From an uncultured Rubrobacteraceae bacterium (GTDB taxonomy: Bacteria > Actinomycetota > Rubrobacteria > Rubrobacterales > Rubrobacteraceae), in the NCBI GenBank assembly GCA_902806085.1, contig CADCVH010000051.1, forward strand, positions 1 through 64,000: DNA of 64,000 nt, in the 5' to 3' direction. This document shows positions 44,829 through 54,096 of the stretch, one piece after another. A program made the position numbers and the translations under genes. The notes beneath the pieces are model-generated. The model was not told the origin of the DNA. It did no database searches and saw only the letters and a list, made by a program, of their open reading frames with translations. Numbering within the stretch: the first letter of the stretch is position 1; every line of letters begins with the position of its first letter.

Positions 44829-45097
44829 GTGGGGAAAGTGGGTACGGGGTTTTCGACGTCGCTGGACGGCTTCATCGCAGGGCCGAACGGACGTAGGGGT
44901 GGTGCCAACGTCGCGCACCAGGCCATAGAGGCAGGGCTGGCCGACGAGATAGGTATCGACCTGGTCCCCGTCCTGCTCATGGGGGCTTCCGGTTCTTCGA
45001 CAACCGCGGCGACGGGCAGACCGAACTGGAATCCACGAAAGTGATAGAGGCCCCCGGGATGACGCATCTTCGGCTCCGCGTCTTGAAGGAGGGCTGA
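44829..45097 (+). pseudogene. DHFR-like gene, internally deleted and frameshifted
   Basis: The start (VGTGFSTSLDGFIAGPNGRR) is that of a DHFR-like protein, but it jumps straight to GGANVAHQAIEAGLADEIGI, skipping about 90 residues. A further frameshift near 44978 follows. The family ending (FRFFDNRGDGQTELEST, then VIEAPGMTHLRLRVLKEG) continues in the next frame to a stop at 45097. It is a fourth DHFR-like copy in the region, now non-functional. Confidence 0.8.
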
Positions 45098-45336
45098 TGG
45101 CATGAGCCTGCTTCTGATGTCCCCACGCGTATCCGTTGGCACGTACGCTATCGGTTCCCACGAACCGAGAAAAGGCCCGGGGTTGGTCTGGTCGTCGATC
45201 CAACGTGGAGGGCAATCTCTTGCTGGATCTAAGGTCCTACCCGAATATCCCACCGATGGGTGAGGGGGGCGGCGCGACGATGACCTATAACTACGCGGGC
45301 GCCTGAAAACGCTACCGAAAGAAGGCGAGAAATAGT

Positions 45337-46791
45337 ATGAGCGAGGGGAATATGATCGACCCCGAACCGAAGGCCCACCGCAAGCGGCGCACGATGGACC
45401 GGAGGTGGCTCGCGCTGCTGCTGGTCTGCGCGGCCCAACTCATGATCGTGCTCGACGGGACGATCGTGAACGTGGCGCTGCCGGCGATACAGGGCTCCCT
45501 CGCGTTCTCCGAGACGGGGCTCTCGTGGGTGGTCAACGCCTACCTGCTCACCTTCGGCGGCTTCCTCCTGCTGGGCGGGAGGGCGGGCGACCTGTTCGGC
45601 CGCAGGCGCGTGTTCGCCGCGGGCCTCGCCCTCTTCACGTTCGCCTCCCTGCTGTGCGGGATCGCCGGAAGCCAGGGGCTGCTCGTGGCCGCCCGCGCGT
45701 TGCAGGGGGTCGGCGGGGCGATCATCGCGCCCGCGGCCCTCTCGATCATCATCACGACCTTCAAGGAGCCCAAGGAGAGGGCGAAGGCGATGGGCATCTG
45801 GGGGTTCGTCGTCTCCGGCGGCGCCTCCGCCGGCGTCCTCCTCGGCGGCGTCCTGACCCAGACGATGGGGTGGCCCTGGATATTCTTCGTAAACCTCCCC
45901 GTCGGCCTCGCCGCGCTCGTCCTGTGCCCGCGGCTGCTGGACCCGGACCCCAAGCCGGACCTCTCCGGCGGTTTCGACCTGCCCGGGGCGTTCCTCGTCA
46001 CGGCCTCCCTCGTGGCGGCCGTCTACGCCATCGTCGGGGCGGCAAACAACCCGCCCCCCCTCACCGCCCTGCTCCTCGTGCTCTCCGCGGCACTCATGGC
46101 CGGCTTCGCGGTCGTCGAGAGGCGGACGAAGGCGCCGCTGGTGCCCCCCGGCGTCTTCTCGCGCTCGCGCAACCTCGCCGTGAGCAACGTCATCATGGCG
46201 CTCGCCGTCGTGGGGATGGTCGGTTGGTTCTTCTTCAGCGCCCTCTACCTGCAGAGGGTGCTCGGCTACGACTCCCTGGCCACGGGGCTCGCCTACCTGC
46301 CCGCGACCATAGCGCTCGGCGCGATCTCGCAAGGCCCTTCCGCCAGGGCCGTGAACCGCTTCGGCATCAAGCCGACGATAATCGGGGGACTGGGCCTGAT
46401 GGCCGCGGGCCTCTTGCTCTTCGCCCGGGCGCCGGTGGGGGGAGGTTTCCTGGTCGACGTTTTGCCCGGGATGCTCCTCCTCGGGGTGGGGGCGGCGTTC
46501 GCGTTCGTGGCCGTGATCCTGGCCTCCACCACGGGCGTCCCCGAGGACGAGGCGGGGCTCGCCTCGGGCCTGGTGAACACCTCCCAGCAGATGGGCGGGG
46601 CCCTGGGCCTCGCCGCGCTCGCAGCCGCCGCAGCCTCCTACACCGCGCTCATCGCCGGCCCTCAGCCCTCCGTTGCCGCCCTCAACTCCGGCTACCACGC
46701 CGCCTTCCTCGCGGGCGCCGGCTGCGCCGTCCTCGGAGCACTCCTCGCCGCCACGCTGCTCCACCCGCCGAAAGACGTTGGCCCGCAATGA
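45337..46791 (+). CDS. MFS drug-efflux-type transporter (DHA2, 14 TM)
   Basis: This is a 484-residue protein with about 14 hydrophobic segments and the DHA2 (EmrB/QacA) landmarks: VLDGTIVNVALPAIQGSL, GGRAGDLFGRRRVF (motif A) and ARALQGVGGAIIAPAALSII (motif C region). It likely exports hydrophobic compounds using the proton gradient. It lies at the end of the TetR-headed accessory cluster, which often pairs with such exporters. Confidence 0.9.
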   Translation: MSEGNMIDPEPKAHRKRRTMDRRWLALLLVCAAQLMIVLDGTIVNVALPAIQGSLAFSETGLSWVVNAYLLTFGGFLLLGGRAGDLFGRRRVFAAGLALFTFASLLCGIAGSQGLLVAARALQGVGGAIIAPAALSIIITTFKEPKERAKAMGIWGFVVSGGASAGVLLGGVLTQTMGWPWIFFVNLPVGLAALVLCPRLLDPDPKPDLSGGFDLPGAFLVTASLVAAVYAIVGAANNPPPLTALLLVLSAALMAGFAVVERRTKAPLVPPGVFSRSRNLAVSNVIMALAVVGMVGWFFFSALYLQRVLGYDSLATGLAYLPATIALGAISQGPSARAVNRFGIKPTIIGGLGLMAAGLLLFARAPVGGGFLVDVLPGMLLLGVGAAFAFVAVILASTTGVPEDEAGLASGLVNTSQQMGGALGLAALAAAAASYTALIAGPQPSVAALNSGYHAAFLAGAGCAVLGALLAATLLHPPKDVGPQ

Positions 46792-47261
46792 GCCGGCCAG
46801 CGGCCCGCGCGCCAAAGCTGGCCGTCGGGTGGGTCCTCTCCGGTCGTACAGAACGCGCGCCTTACGGCGTCCCGGTTCTCTGACCCGCCGACCATACAAA
46901 CGGTGAAGTCTACTCTCTGGATTTCCGTAATCGTGGGCTGGAATGCTCGGCCCCGAGACGTCCCGCGAGGAGCGGGGGGCTCGGTGGCTCTCCGCTGCGG
47001 ATCTTCGCCAAGATTCCCGGGGGCGGTCGGCGGGCGACGTTCTCCGAAGCGAGAACCCGCGGCGACAAAGAGGAGGGAGAGGCAGTGATCCGTGAAGGTG
47101 CGAAGGAGCTTGTGGCGCGCTAAGCCGTCGAGCACCACAAGCTGGTCGGCCGCGACCTCCACCGCGAGGCCGGATCGCCACCCCGGGCATCCTCGTACCC
47201 ACTGAAGCATCGGAAGACCGAGGGCCGGGGTTTCGCTGGCCCGCGCGGTCCCCGGCCGTCT
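46792..47261. other. intergenic region with a gene stub
   Basis: No full gene is supported. At 47085 a GTG with an excellent AGGAGGGAG site begins a 12-residue ORF (REGAKELVAR) ending at 47123, and the same frame continues after the stop as AVEHHKLVGRDLH. This looks like the first residues of an NTF2/SnoaL-like protein that has decayed. The rest shows no coding pattern. Confidence 0.35.
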
Positions 47262-47648
47262 CTAGCGTCTCGAGGGGGCCGTGCCCCCGATCAGGCCACC
47301 CGCGAGGCCTGAGGTGATGATCACCACGAAGAGCGCCAGGGACCGTAGGCCGTTGGGCCAGAAGAAGAGCAGGCCCAGCATTCCGGCGACGAGCAGGCCG
47401 ACCAGAAACCCGTTCATGGCGGCGGCCTCCCGACGCGCCCCATAGGCAACCCAGACGGCGGCCGGCAGGGTAAGGACCGGCAGGATCCAGGTCGAGAGCC
47501 CGCCCGCGAAACCCCCCACGGACCCCCCGGCCGTGGCCACCGAGTACGCGACGATCAACGTTACGGACACGACGATGCCCACGACGTGGACCGCGACGCT
47601 CCCCAGAAGCACCCGTAACCACCTTACGTCCAACGATGTAGTCGCCAT
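47262..47648 (-). CDS. hypothetical four-helix membrane protein
   Basis: This 128-residue protein starts at ATG after GGGAGGCAG. Four hydrophobic segments are evident (LGSVAVHVVGIVVSVTLIVA, STWILPVLTLPAAVWVAYGA, GFLVGLLVAGMLGLLFF, LALFVVIITSGLAGGLIGG). No family is recognised. It may be co-transcribed with the membrane gene and multicopper oxidase upstream on the minus strand. Confidence 0.7.
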   Translation of the reverse strand: MATTSLDVRWLRVLLGSVAVHVVGIVVSVTLIVAYSVATAGGSVGGFAGGLSTWILPVLTLPAAVWVAYGARREAAAMNGFLVGLLVAGMLGLLFFWPNGLRSLALFVVIITSGLAGGLIGGTAPSRR

Positions 47649-47692
47649 CCTCTGCCTCCCTTTCTATACCTTGGATTCCAGAGCCCGGCTCG

Positions 47693-48094
47693 CTACGCGC
47701 GGTCGAGCCTCTTTTTCCGGCGCAGGGACCGACCCGGCCTCATCAGCGAGACCACGAGCGCGACCTCTACAAACGTTGCGGCGGCCCCGAGCCCCTCCAC
47801 CGGGAGCTTGATCGGCTCGAAGAGCTGGGGGATGCTGACCGCGCGCGTAAAGAGCCAGACGAGTACCACGAAGACGTTGAACAGTACCCCGAAACGCGCG
47901 GTCCACCGGCCGCCGCCGAAAAGCAGGCTTGCGCCGAGGAGGCCCTGGCCCACCGCCACCAGAAAGAAAAAGATGCCCGGCACCATCGCCGCCGCGAGCT
48001 GGCCCGGCAGGACCCACAGGTGGATCCCCTGCGAGACGAACGCCAGCACGGCCGCGAGGCGGCGCGGATTCCGATCGTAAACCTCCGTCCCCAT
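47693..48094 (-). CDS. hypothetical four-helix membrane protein next to the multicopper oxidase
   Basis: This is a 133-residue protein with four hydrophobic segments (AAVLAFVSQGIHLWVLPGQL, VPGIFFFLVAVGQGLLGASL, FGVLFNVFVVLVWLFTRAV, ATFVEVALVVSLM) and a basic tail. It begins one base after the multicopper-oxidase stop, so the two are in one operon. A role in copper handling or in electron transfer at the membrane is possible from context only. Confidence 0.7.
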   Translation of the reverse strand: MGTEVYDRNPRRLAAVLAFVSQGIHLWVLPGQLAAAMVPGIFFFLVAVGQGLLGASLLFGGGRWTARFGVLFNVFVVLVWLFTRAVSIPQLFEPIKLPVEGLGAAATFVEVALVVSLMRPGRSLRRKKRLDRA

Positions 48095-48095
48095 C

Positions 48096-49649
48096 TCAGA
48101 TCACCTCGAAGTTGGCCATCATCATCATGTCCTCGTGCTCCAGGTTGTGGCAGTGGAAGACGTACTTGCCCCGCCAACCCTCGAAGCGGGCGGCGACGCG
48201 CACGGACCCGCCCTCCAGGCTGACGGTGTCCTTCCACCCGGCGTCGTAGGGACCGGGCGGCCCGTCGTCTCGGGAGAGGACCTTGAAGTGGACCAGGTGC
48301 ATGTGGAAAGGGTGCGAAGGGTCGGCGGAGATCTCCCAGATCTCGGTCGAGCCGAGGCGTGGCCTCGCGTCGATGCGCCCGGGGTCGAAGACCTCGCCGT
48401 TTATGGCGGACATCCCGCCGCCAACGCCCGCGATGAACCGGAACCGCCGCGTGACCTCGACGTCGTCGGGGTCGGGGAAGTCCAGGTCGGGCGCGAGCCT
48501 CTCCGGTACCGAAGCTTCTTCTTTCTTCCCGCGGGCCACGACGAAGCGCATGACGTCCGAGGTGCGTCCCTCGCCACGCAGGTTCCTGAGCGTCACCTTC
48601 GTCCCTACGGGGTAGCGGGAGAAGTCCACGACCACGTCGAAGCGCTCGGCCGGTGCTGCGACGATGCTCGTGTGGGGGATCGGGGCTTCGAGCAGGCCGC
48701 CGTCGCTGCCGACCTGGACGAACGGACGGCCGCCCGGGGGTGGGGGATCTAGCACGAGGTCGTAGGAGCGGGCGTTCGAGGCGTTGAGGATGCGGAAACG
48801 GTGCATGGTGTTCGAGACCTCCAGTTGCGGCCACGGGGCTCCGTTCACGAGGATCGTGTCGCCGAGCATGCCGTTGGCGGCGTGTGCGAGGACCCCGGGT
48901 TCTTCTTGCAGGGTGGGATCCAGCGAAGGGTAGTAGAAGGAGCCGTCCTCCCCGAAGGTGCGGTCGCAGATCATGAGCGGCACGTCCTTCCCGCCCTTCG
49001 GTAACGGCAACCCGTCCTCGACCTCGTCGCCCAAGACGTACATCCCCGCGAGGCCCCTGTAGACCTGGGGGCCCGTGAAGTCCATGCGGTGGTCGTGGTA
49101 CCAGAGGGCGGCCGCGCGGTGCTCGTTGGGGTAGCGGTACTCCCTGTGTCCCCGGTGGCCAGCCCCGCCGGGGGCGTGTCCGCCGTGCGGGTGGGCGGTC
49201 TGGGAGCCGCCGGGGCCGTTCGGCAGGATCAGGTCGGTCGGGTAGCCGTCGCTCCCGGGCGGGGTCTTGCCCCCGTGCAGGTGCACCGAGACGGGCACCG
49301 GCAGCTCGTTTGTCTGCCGGATCACGGCCTGGCGGCCCCGCCTGGCCTCGATGGTGGGCCCGGGGAAGATGCCGTCGTAGCCCCAGACCTCGGTCTTCAG
49401 GCCGGGTAGGATCTCCTGCCTCGCCACCCTCTGCGTGATCTCGTAGTGGTCGGCGCCGCCGTGGGAGTGGACGGGCCTGGCGACCGGCGGGATCGGCAAC
49501 GGCACGGTGAACGGCTCCACGCGGGGGCTTCGGACCAAGGCCGAAGCCCCCAGACGGCCCACCGGAACGGAGAGCGTGCCCAGGGGCAAAGCCAACCCCA
49601 CCCCGGCCATCGCCCCCATCTTCAAGAGGTGTCTGCGCGTGATATTCAA
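48096..49649 (-). CDS. multicopper oxidase (CotA/bilirubin-oxidase-like), Tat-exported
   Basis: From the TTG at 49649 this 517-residue protein starts NITRRHLLKMGAMAGVGLAL, a clear Tat signal with twin Arg. The copper ligands are visible in HLHGG, WYHDHRM, HPFHMHLVHF and HCHNLEHED. It oxidises phenolic, pigment-like or metal substrates and reduces O2 to water outside the membrane. A longer start at 49751 would put 34 residues ahead of the Tat motif and is unlikely. It is immediately followed by a small membrane protein gene. Confidence 0.9.
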   Translation of the reverse strand: MNITRRHLLKMGAMAGVGLALPLGTLSVPVGRLGASALVRSPRVEPFTVPLPIPPVARPVHSHGGADHYEITQRVARQEILPGLKTEVWGYDGIFPGPTIEARRGRQAVIRQTNELPVPVSVHLHGGKTPPGSDGYPTDLILPNGPGGSQTAHPHGGHAPGGAGHRGHREYRYPNEHRAAALWYHDHRMDFTGPQVYRGLAGMYVLGDEVEDGLPLPKGGKDVPLMICDRTFGEDGSFYYPSLDPTLQEEPGVLAHAANGMLGDTILVNGAPWPQLEVSNTMHRFRILNASNARSYDLVLDPPPPGGRPFVQVGSDGGLLEAPIPHTSIVAAPAERFDVVVDFSRYPVGTKVTLRNLRGEGRTSDVMRFVVARGKKEEASVPERLAPDLDFPDPDDVEVTRRFRFIAGVGGGMSAINGEVFDPGRIDARPRLGSTEIWEISADPSHPFHMHLVHFKVLSRDDGPPGPYDAGWKDTVSLEGGSVRVAARFEGWRGKYVFHCHNLEHEDMMMMANFEVI

Positions 49650-49891
49650 TACCTTCCGCTCCCCGTCGTTCGCCGTCTTGCGGGATTCCCGTAGCCGGGT
49701 CTGATCCCGCCCGTCGTGCCGAAGGTACGGCCAAACGGGGGGTGGCGGCATCGGCCGAAGGATGGGTTCGCTGGTTCAGCGGGTGGTTTATTCGCCTCTT
49801 CGGGCGCTTACGGCGGTTTGCGGGGCAGTTTTACCCGCGGGTCGAGCCACCAGTCGAGCGGCGGAGGGCTGACCGCTGAAAGCTGATGGCC

Positions 49892-50563
49892 CTAAGGCAG
49901 CAGCCCGAGCTCCCGCGCCCGCGTGGCGGCCTCGGCGCGGTTCCTGACCTCGAGCTTGTTGTAGATGTTGTTCACGTGGGACTTGACGGTGCCGACCGCG
50001 ACGAAGAGGTCGTCGGCGATCTCGGAGTTGGTTCGGCCCGACGCCAGGAGCGCCAGGACCTCGAGCTCCCGCTCGCTAAGGTCGTCGGGCGGCGGCTTGG
50101 GTGTCCCGCCGTCCGGTCGGTTGGCCGGCGTCGGGGATGGCGGCAGCCCTCGCGTGTCCTGCCCCGTAAGGACGTAGGTCTGGAGGCCTTCCTCGACCCG
50201 GAGTTGCAGGTAGCCTTTGCCCGCCATCCCTTCGAGCATCTCCGCCGCCTCGTCGGCGGTCAGGGAGGTGCTTATCGCGGCGGTGACCGGCGTGATCTCG
50301 CCGCGCTTCTCCAGGGCGCCGAGGAGCTCCTTCTCTTTCTCCCTCACATCGGGGACTGCGCGGCGCGAGGCCTCATGCGTGGCTATGGCGCGGTTGATCT
50401 GCCACAACAGAAGAACGGGCGCCCCAACCCCGATGCCGAGCACGCCGATCCACGCGATGCCCACGTCGGCCAGCCCCCTGTCCACGATCATCCCGAGCGA
50501 GACGAACAGGAGAAAAACGCACCAGACCGCGACGCCCACCACCGCCAGAAACCTAGTCCACAC
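49892..50563 (-). CDS. membrane-anchored LuxR-type (GerE) regulator
   Basis: This is a 223-residue protein. Two hydrophobic segments come first ([20 protein letters not shown] and [20 protein letters not shown]). A winged-helix-like middle follows ([20 protein letters not shown]). The C-terminal LuxR/GerE helix-turn-helix begins [20 protein letters not shown] and continues [24 protein letters not shown]-binding domain tied to the membrane suggests a one-component sensor. It is upstream of the multicopper oxidase on the same strand and could control it. Confidence 0.82.
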   Translation of the reverse strand: MWTRFLAVVGVAVWCVFLLFVSLGMIVDRGLADVGIAWIGVLGIGVGAPVLLLWQINRAIATHEASRRAVPDVREKEKELLGALEKRGEITPVTAAISTSLTADEAAEMLEGMAGKGYLQLRVEEGLQTYVLTGQDTRGLPPSPTPANRPDGGTPKPPPDDLSERELEVLALLASGRTNSEIADDLFVAVGTVKSHVNNIYNKLEVRNRAEAATRARELGLLP

Positions 50564-50874
50564 CCTGCGACCCCTTGCCCGACACTACCCCTCCCTGTCT
50601 CCGTTCGCGACGAGACCTGGACCTCACGGGGCCAGGATAGCGCGCCGTGTGAATCGAGGCTCGTCTCCGCGATCCTTCGAAGAATACGTACGAAGCAGGG
50701 TCAGGATCGTTACCGATGCTCGTCGCAGTCTACGCCGCGCTTCGGTATTACTCATCACCCGATCCTTTTCGTTCTGACGGCCGGCCAACCGACGCGCTCT
50801 CTCCGGCCGGGGCGTGGGATTTCGCGAGCGCGAGGGTACGGGCGGTGTTTCGGAGCGTGACCCGGCAAGCGAGT
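50564..50874. other. intergenic region
   Basis: No gene is confidently supported. A 43-residue minus-strand ORF (50624-50755, starting SNTEARRRLRRAS, with an AAGGA site) is possible but has no recognised relatives. Confidence 0.3.
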
Positions 50875-52092
50875 TCAGGCCGTTACCTTCTCGTCCCAGT
50901 CTATGTGGTAATCGTGCATCCACGCCAGGGATCCGCCGCTGGCGACGCGCTTGAGGATAACGGGCAGCATCAGGTCGCGCAGCACCCGGCCCACGGGCCC
51001 GGCGGCCTTGCTGTTGCTCGTCCTCGCCCCGTGCGCGACTATGCGCTCCACCCGCCCGCGGCGCAGACGCTCGTAGGCGGCGAGGGCTTGCCCGGTGTCC
51101 CGCAGATCGCGCAGGCACCTGGCGAGCACGACGGCGTCCTCGACGGCCATGGAGGCGCCCTGCCCGGAGGAGGGCGACGTGGCGTGCGCCGCGTCCCCGA
51201 TGACGATCATCGATCCCCTGTGCCACGTCGGGACGGAGGGGAGATCGTGGGTGGCCCAACCGTCCAGCCTCCCCGGGGTCGCGCGGATGATATCGACGGC
51301 CGGCGTGGCGTCCTGGGCAAAGAGCTCCATCAGCATCTCTCTCCACCGTTCGGTGCCGGTGGCGGCGAGCTCCGCGCTCGTGGGCTCGTCTGCGCGGGGA
51401 GGGTTGGCGAACCACCAGACCTCCCCGGAAGGATGGACGGCGTAGCCGAAGAACGCGCGTCTGCCGAAGACCATCCGGAACGTTCCCGGTCCGGCCTGGA
51501 CGCGCACGTCGCGGGCGTACCCGCCGATGTTGAGCACGGGGATGTAGCGGGCCCCGGGCGCGGACGGGTCGATGATGCGGCGCGTGCGGGAGTGTATGCC
51601 GTCGGCCCCGATCAGCAGATCTCCTTCGGCCTCGGTACCGTCCTCGAAACGCGCCACGACCCCGCCGTCCGGCGTGATCTGCGCGTCGAGCAGCCGCTTG
51701 CCGTACTCGATGCGGACGCCGCGCCGGACGGCCTCGTCGCGCAGCGTCCGGTAGAGGTCGGCCCGCTTGAGGGTCTGGCTTACCGTGCCGTCCGGCAGCG
51801 TTCCGCCGTTGGGGACCACGCCGAGATGTTTGCCTGTGCCGCTCTGGATCGCCATGCGCGGCGCGGGGAAGCCTTCGGAGAGCGCGAGGCGGTGCGCGTC
51901 GATGGCGCGCAGGGCGTCGATGCCGTTGCTGGCGAGGGTGAGAAAGGCGCCGGCGTTGTCCGCACCGCCTGCGTGCGCCTCGTAGACGACCGCCCCGATT
52001 CCGGCCCGCCGCAGCGCCATCGCGGCCACGGGTCCCGCGATGCCGCCGCCGACGATGAGTGCTTTGCGCCCTTTCCGCGTCGTGTCGTTCAC
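50875..52092 (-). CDS. FAD-dependent monooxygenase (aromatic hydroxylase family)
   Basis: This is a 405-residue protein from GTG (GGGGAGGA upstream). The FAD dinucleotide motif ALIVGGGIAGPVAAMALRRA, the DG motif (LLIGADGIHSRTRR) and the GD motif (MIVIGDAAHATSPSSGQGAS) are all present. It hydroxylates or epoxidises an aromatic or tetracycline/polyketide-like substrate with NAD(P)H and O2. The start overlaps the stop of the NTF2-like gene upstream (GTGA), so the two are coupled. Confidence 0.9.
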   Translation of the reverse strand: MNDTTRKGRKALIVGGGIAGPVAAMALRRAGIGAVVYEAHAGGADNAGAFLTLASNGIDALRAIDAHRLALSEGFPAPRMAIQSGTGKHLGVVPNGGTLPDGTVSQTLKRADLYRTLRDEAVRRGVRIEYGKRLLDAQITPDGGVVARFEDGTEAEGDLLIGADGIHSRTRRIIDPSAPGARYIPVLNIGGYARDVRVQAGPGTFRMVFGRRAFFGYAVHPSGEVWWFANPPRADEPTSAELAATGTERWREMLMELFAQDATPAVDIIRATPGRLDGWATHDLPSVPTWHRGSMIVIGDAAHATSPSSGQGASMAVEDAVVLARCLRDLRDTGQALAAYERLRRGRVERIVAHGARTSNSKAAGPVGRVLRDLMLPVILKRVASGGSLAWMHDYHIDWDEKVTA

Positions 52093-52601
52093 GCGCCGTC
52101 CTCCCCGGGGCCGAAGGCCCTCCACAGGCGGTCCGTAATCGCCCAGATCAAGAACCCGCCCATGCCGCGGCCTATGGGCCGGATGCGCGAGTTGTGGAAT
52201 GCGGCAAAGCTCCATCCGCCCTCCCCGCGCACGGCGACCAGAGTCTGGACCGAGTGCCTCTCGGACGAGGGCACGGTCCTGCCACGCATGACGGTGCCGC
52301 CGGTCGCGTGGACGAGGGCGACGTCGGGACCAAGGAACCTCGTGCTCTCGATCCGGCCCGTGAGCCGCGAGCCTTTGAGGAACTTGTCGAAGAGCCGCTG
52401 GTGCGAGGAGGAGATCTCATCCCTCCCCCTGGTGTGCGACCCGTCGAAGGCCACGTAGTCGGCGTCCTCGGTGAACCGTGAGCCGTAGGCTTCGCCGTCG
52501 CCCCCGGCCCAGTCCTCGAGAAGCTTCTCGAAGAGCTCGCGTATGTCCCGCTCGTCCGCGGGGGTGCTGGTGTACTCGTGGTTATCGCTTCGGACGGTCA
52601 T
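52089..52601 (-). CDS. SgcJ/EcaC-type NTF2-like protein
   Basis: This is a 170-residue protein with the NTF2/SnoaL-like cone fold pattern (RELFEKLLEDWAGGDGEAYG, FTEDADYVAFDG, ALVHATGGTVMRG, GGWSFAAFHNSRIRP). SgcJ/EcaC proteins occur beside oxidoreductases in antibiotic clusters, with uncertain catalytic roles. Translational overlap with the FAD monooxygenase supports a shared pathway. Confidence 0.82.
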   Translation of the reverse strand: MTVRSDNHEYTSTPADERDIRELFEKLLEDWAGGDGEAYGSRFTEDADYVAFDGSHTRGRDEISSSHQRLFDKFLKGSRLTGRIESTRFLGPDVALVHATGGTVMRGRTVPSSERHSVQTLVAVRGEGGWSFAAFHNSRIRPIGRGMGGFLIWAITDRLWRAFGPGEDGA

Positions 52602-52830
52602 GCGCTCGAAGGCTCCTCTCCATCGGAGTGCGGATCCTGCGGAGCTTTGCCTGCTATCCTTGGAAGTGGATGCTTCGGGTGGCAGGTTCCGCCCCGCGGA
52701 ACGTTGTTGCTCGGGGGTTCACGGCCTCCGGCGGGGTGTGGCAGCACCCTCCCGGGGGTCGCTCGTCTCTCAACTCATGGGCCCCCTCCCTACGCGGAAC
52801 ACGGGGCACCGGGGCAGCCCGGTCCTCTTC

Positions 52831-53475
52831 TCAGCCATCGTCCCTCCCCGTAGCCTCCTCTGCGCCCGCCGCGGCGGGCGTCGAGTGGAAGGAGCGCCAT
52901 CCCCCTATGCCTCCGAGTGTCCCGGCCCGGATCTCCCCGACGAGGTCCCGGACCCACCCGAGCTCGGCCTCCCGTAACACCAACTCGTGCTCGGACTCGA
53001 TCAGGAAGAGGCGGGGCAGCCCCAGCCGCTTTGCGGCCTCGTCGAGGCGGGACCTCATATCCCCGACTTCGTCTCCGAGCCGCCGCACCCTCTCCTCGAG
53101 CAGCCCGGCCGCCTCGTCCGGGGGGAGCGCGGCGATAAACGTGAGCCCGGCGGCGAACTGCGTGTACTCCCTGACCGGCTCGGAGATGAGCTCGCGCAGC
53201 CAGGTGAGAAACTCCTCGCGACCCCCTTGCGTGATCCCGTAGACCGTCCGCTCCGGGCGCCGACCCTCGCGCAAAGTCTCTCGCGCGGAGATCAACCCCT
53301 CCCGCTCCAGCGCCCCAACCACCGAATACAACGAGCTGTACCGGAGCCTCACAGCCTCGTGCTTGCCCCGCTCGCGCATCAGCGAGACCATCTCGTAAGG
53401 GTGCATCGGTCGCTCGAAGAGGAGCGCCATCACCGCCAGCGCCAGCGGGTTGGATACCTTCCTCTTCGACGCCAT
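52831..53475 (-). CDS. PadR-family transcriptional repressor
   Basis: This 214-residue protein has a PadR winged helix (NPLALAVMALLFERPMHPYE, LRYSSLYSVVGALEREGLIS, VYGITQGGREEFLTWLREL) followed by a C-terminal dimerising helical domain. The ATG is preceded by AAAGGA. A consensus promoter with an overlapping palindrome lies just upstream, which suggests autorepression. The FAD monooxygenase operon downstream on the same strand is a possible target. Confidence 0.88.
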   Translation of the reverse strand: MASKRKVSNPLALAVMALLFERPMHPYEMVSLMRERGKHEAVRLRYSSLYSVVGALEREGLISARETLREGRRPERTVYGITQGGREEFLTWLRELISEPVREYTQFAAGLTFIAALPPDEAAGLLEERVRRLGDEVGDMRSRLDEAAKRLGLPRLFLIESEHELVLREAELGWVRDLVGEIRAGTLGGIGGWRSFHSTPAAAGAEEATGRDDG

Positions 53476-53483
53476 CCGATTCC

Positions 53484-53540
53484 TTTAGTCGTGAACGTTT
53501 AGTCGATAATGACTATATAGATCAAAAAGCCCCGTGTCAA
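53484..53540 (-). promoter_or_regulatory. padR promoter with operator palindrome
   Basis: On the minus strand TTGACA (53535-53540), exactly 17 bases and TATAGT (53512-53517) make a near-consensus promoter. TAGTC-N6-GACTA (53500-53515) overlaps the -10, and TTTAGTCG occurs twice (53484-53491 and 53498-53505), 14 bp apart. The arrangement fits autorepression by PadR. Confidence 0.7.
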
Positions 53541-54058
53541 ACGTTTGGGAGGTGGGCGGCGGAGTACCTGCAATGGCCGGATGGGCGTGGGTGCGTGATC
53601 CCGTTAAGGTCGAGGTTGGCGGGGGATAGTACCCGGCCCGGTCAGCGCGGCCGGCTCTGGCTCACTTTCGGCCGGCGCGGCGGTGGTACGGCCTTGGTGG
53701 GTCGCTGCGCGTCGGCCCCGTTTGGGGCGGTGCGGGCCAACCACCCGGACGGCTCCGGGTGCCTGAGGTCCAGGCCACCAATTCCTCCGGCGGCGTGCTC
53801 GGCGGCGACCGCCTGCAGGCAGAGATGGACCTCGCGCCCGGCTCATCCGTCACCGTGCCGACCCGGGCCGCGAACAAGGCGTACCGGGAGAAGAGGCCTC
53901 CCAGACGACGGTCCTCCGCGCGAGCCTTCGCCAGGGAAGCCTTGACCCTTCCCGCCCCCGCCAGGGGCGTGCTCTGATCTCCCCAAAGCCCGCGGTTCAG
54001 AGTCCGATGGCTGGTTCCCGATGCAAAGGATCGGTAGAGTCCCCGCGAGGGACATCTG
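53541..54058. other. intergenic region upstream of the LCP gene
   Basis: No gene is supported. A plus-strand frame at 53759-53977 contains a protein-like stretch (GSSVTVPTRAANKAYREKRP) without recognised relatives and may be a decayed gene. Confidence 0.3.
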
Positions 54059-54096
54059 TTGCTTTGGTTTAGACGCGGGATTAGACTTGCCGGGGA
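54059..54096 (+). promoter_or_regulatory. LCP gene promoter with leaderless start
   Basis: TTGCTT (54059-54064), 17 bases and TAGACT (54082-54087) place the transcript start at about 54094-54096, on the ATG at 54096. No ribosome site precedes that ATG. Confidence 0.5.

Noticed and set aside
47085-47123. IS256-type transposase remnant
   Set aside because: The 12 residues after a strong ribosome site fit an NTF2/SnoaL-like start better, and no terminal repeats or other transposase motifs are seen.
50624-50755. 43-residue minus-strand small ORF
   Set aside because: It has a passable ribosome site but no hydrophobic or conserved pattern to support it as a gene.
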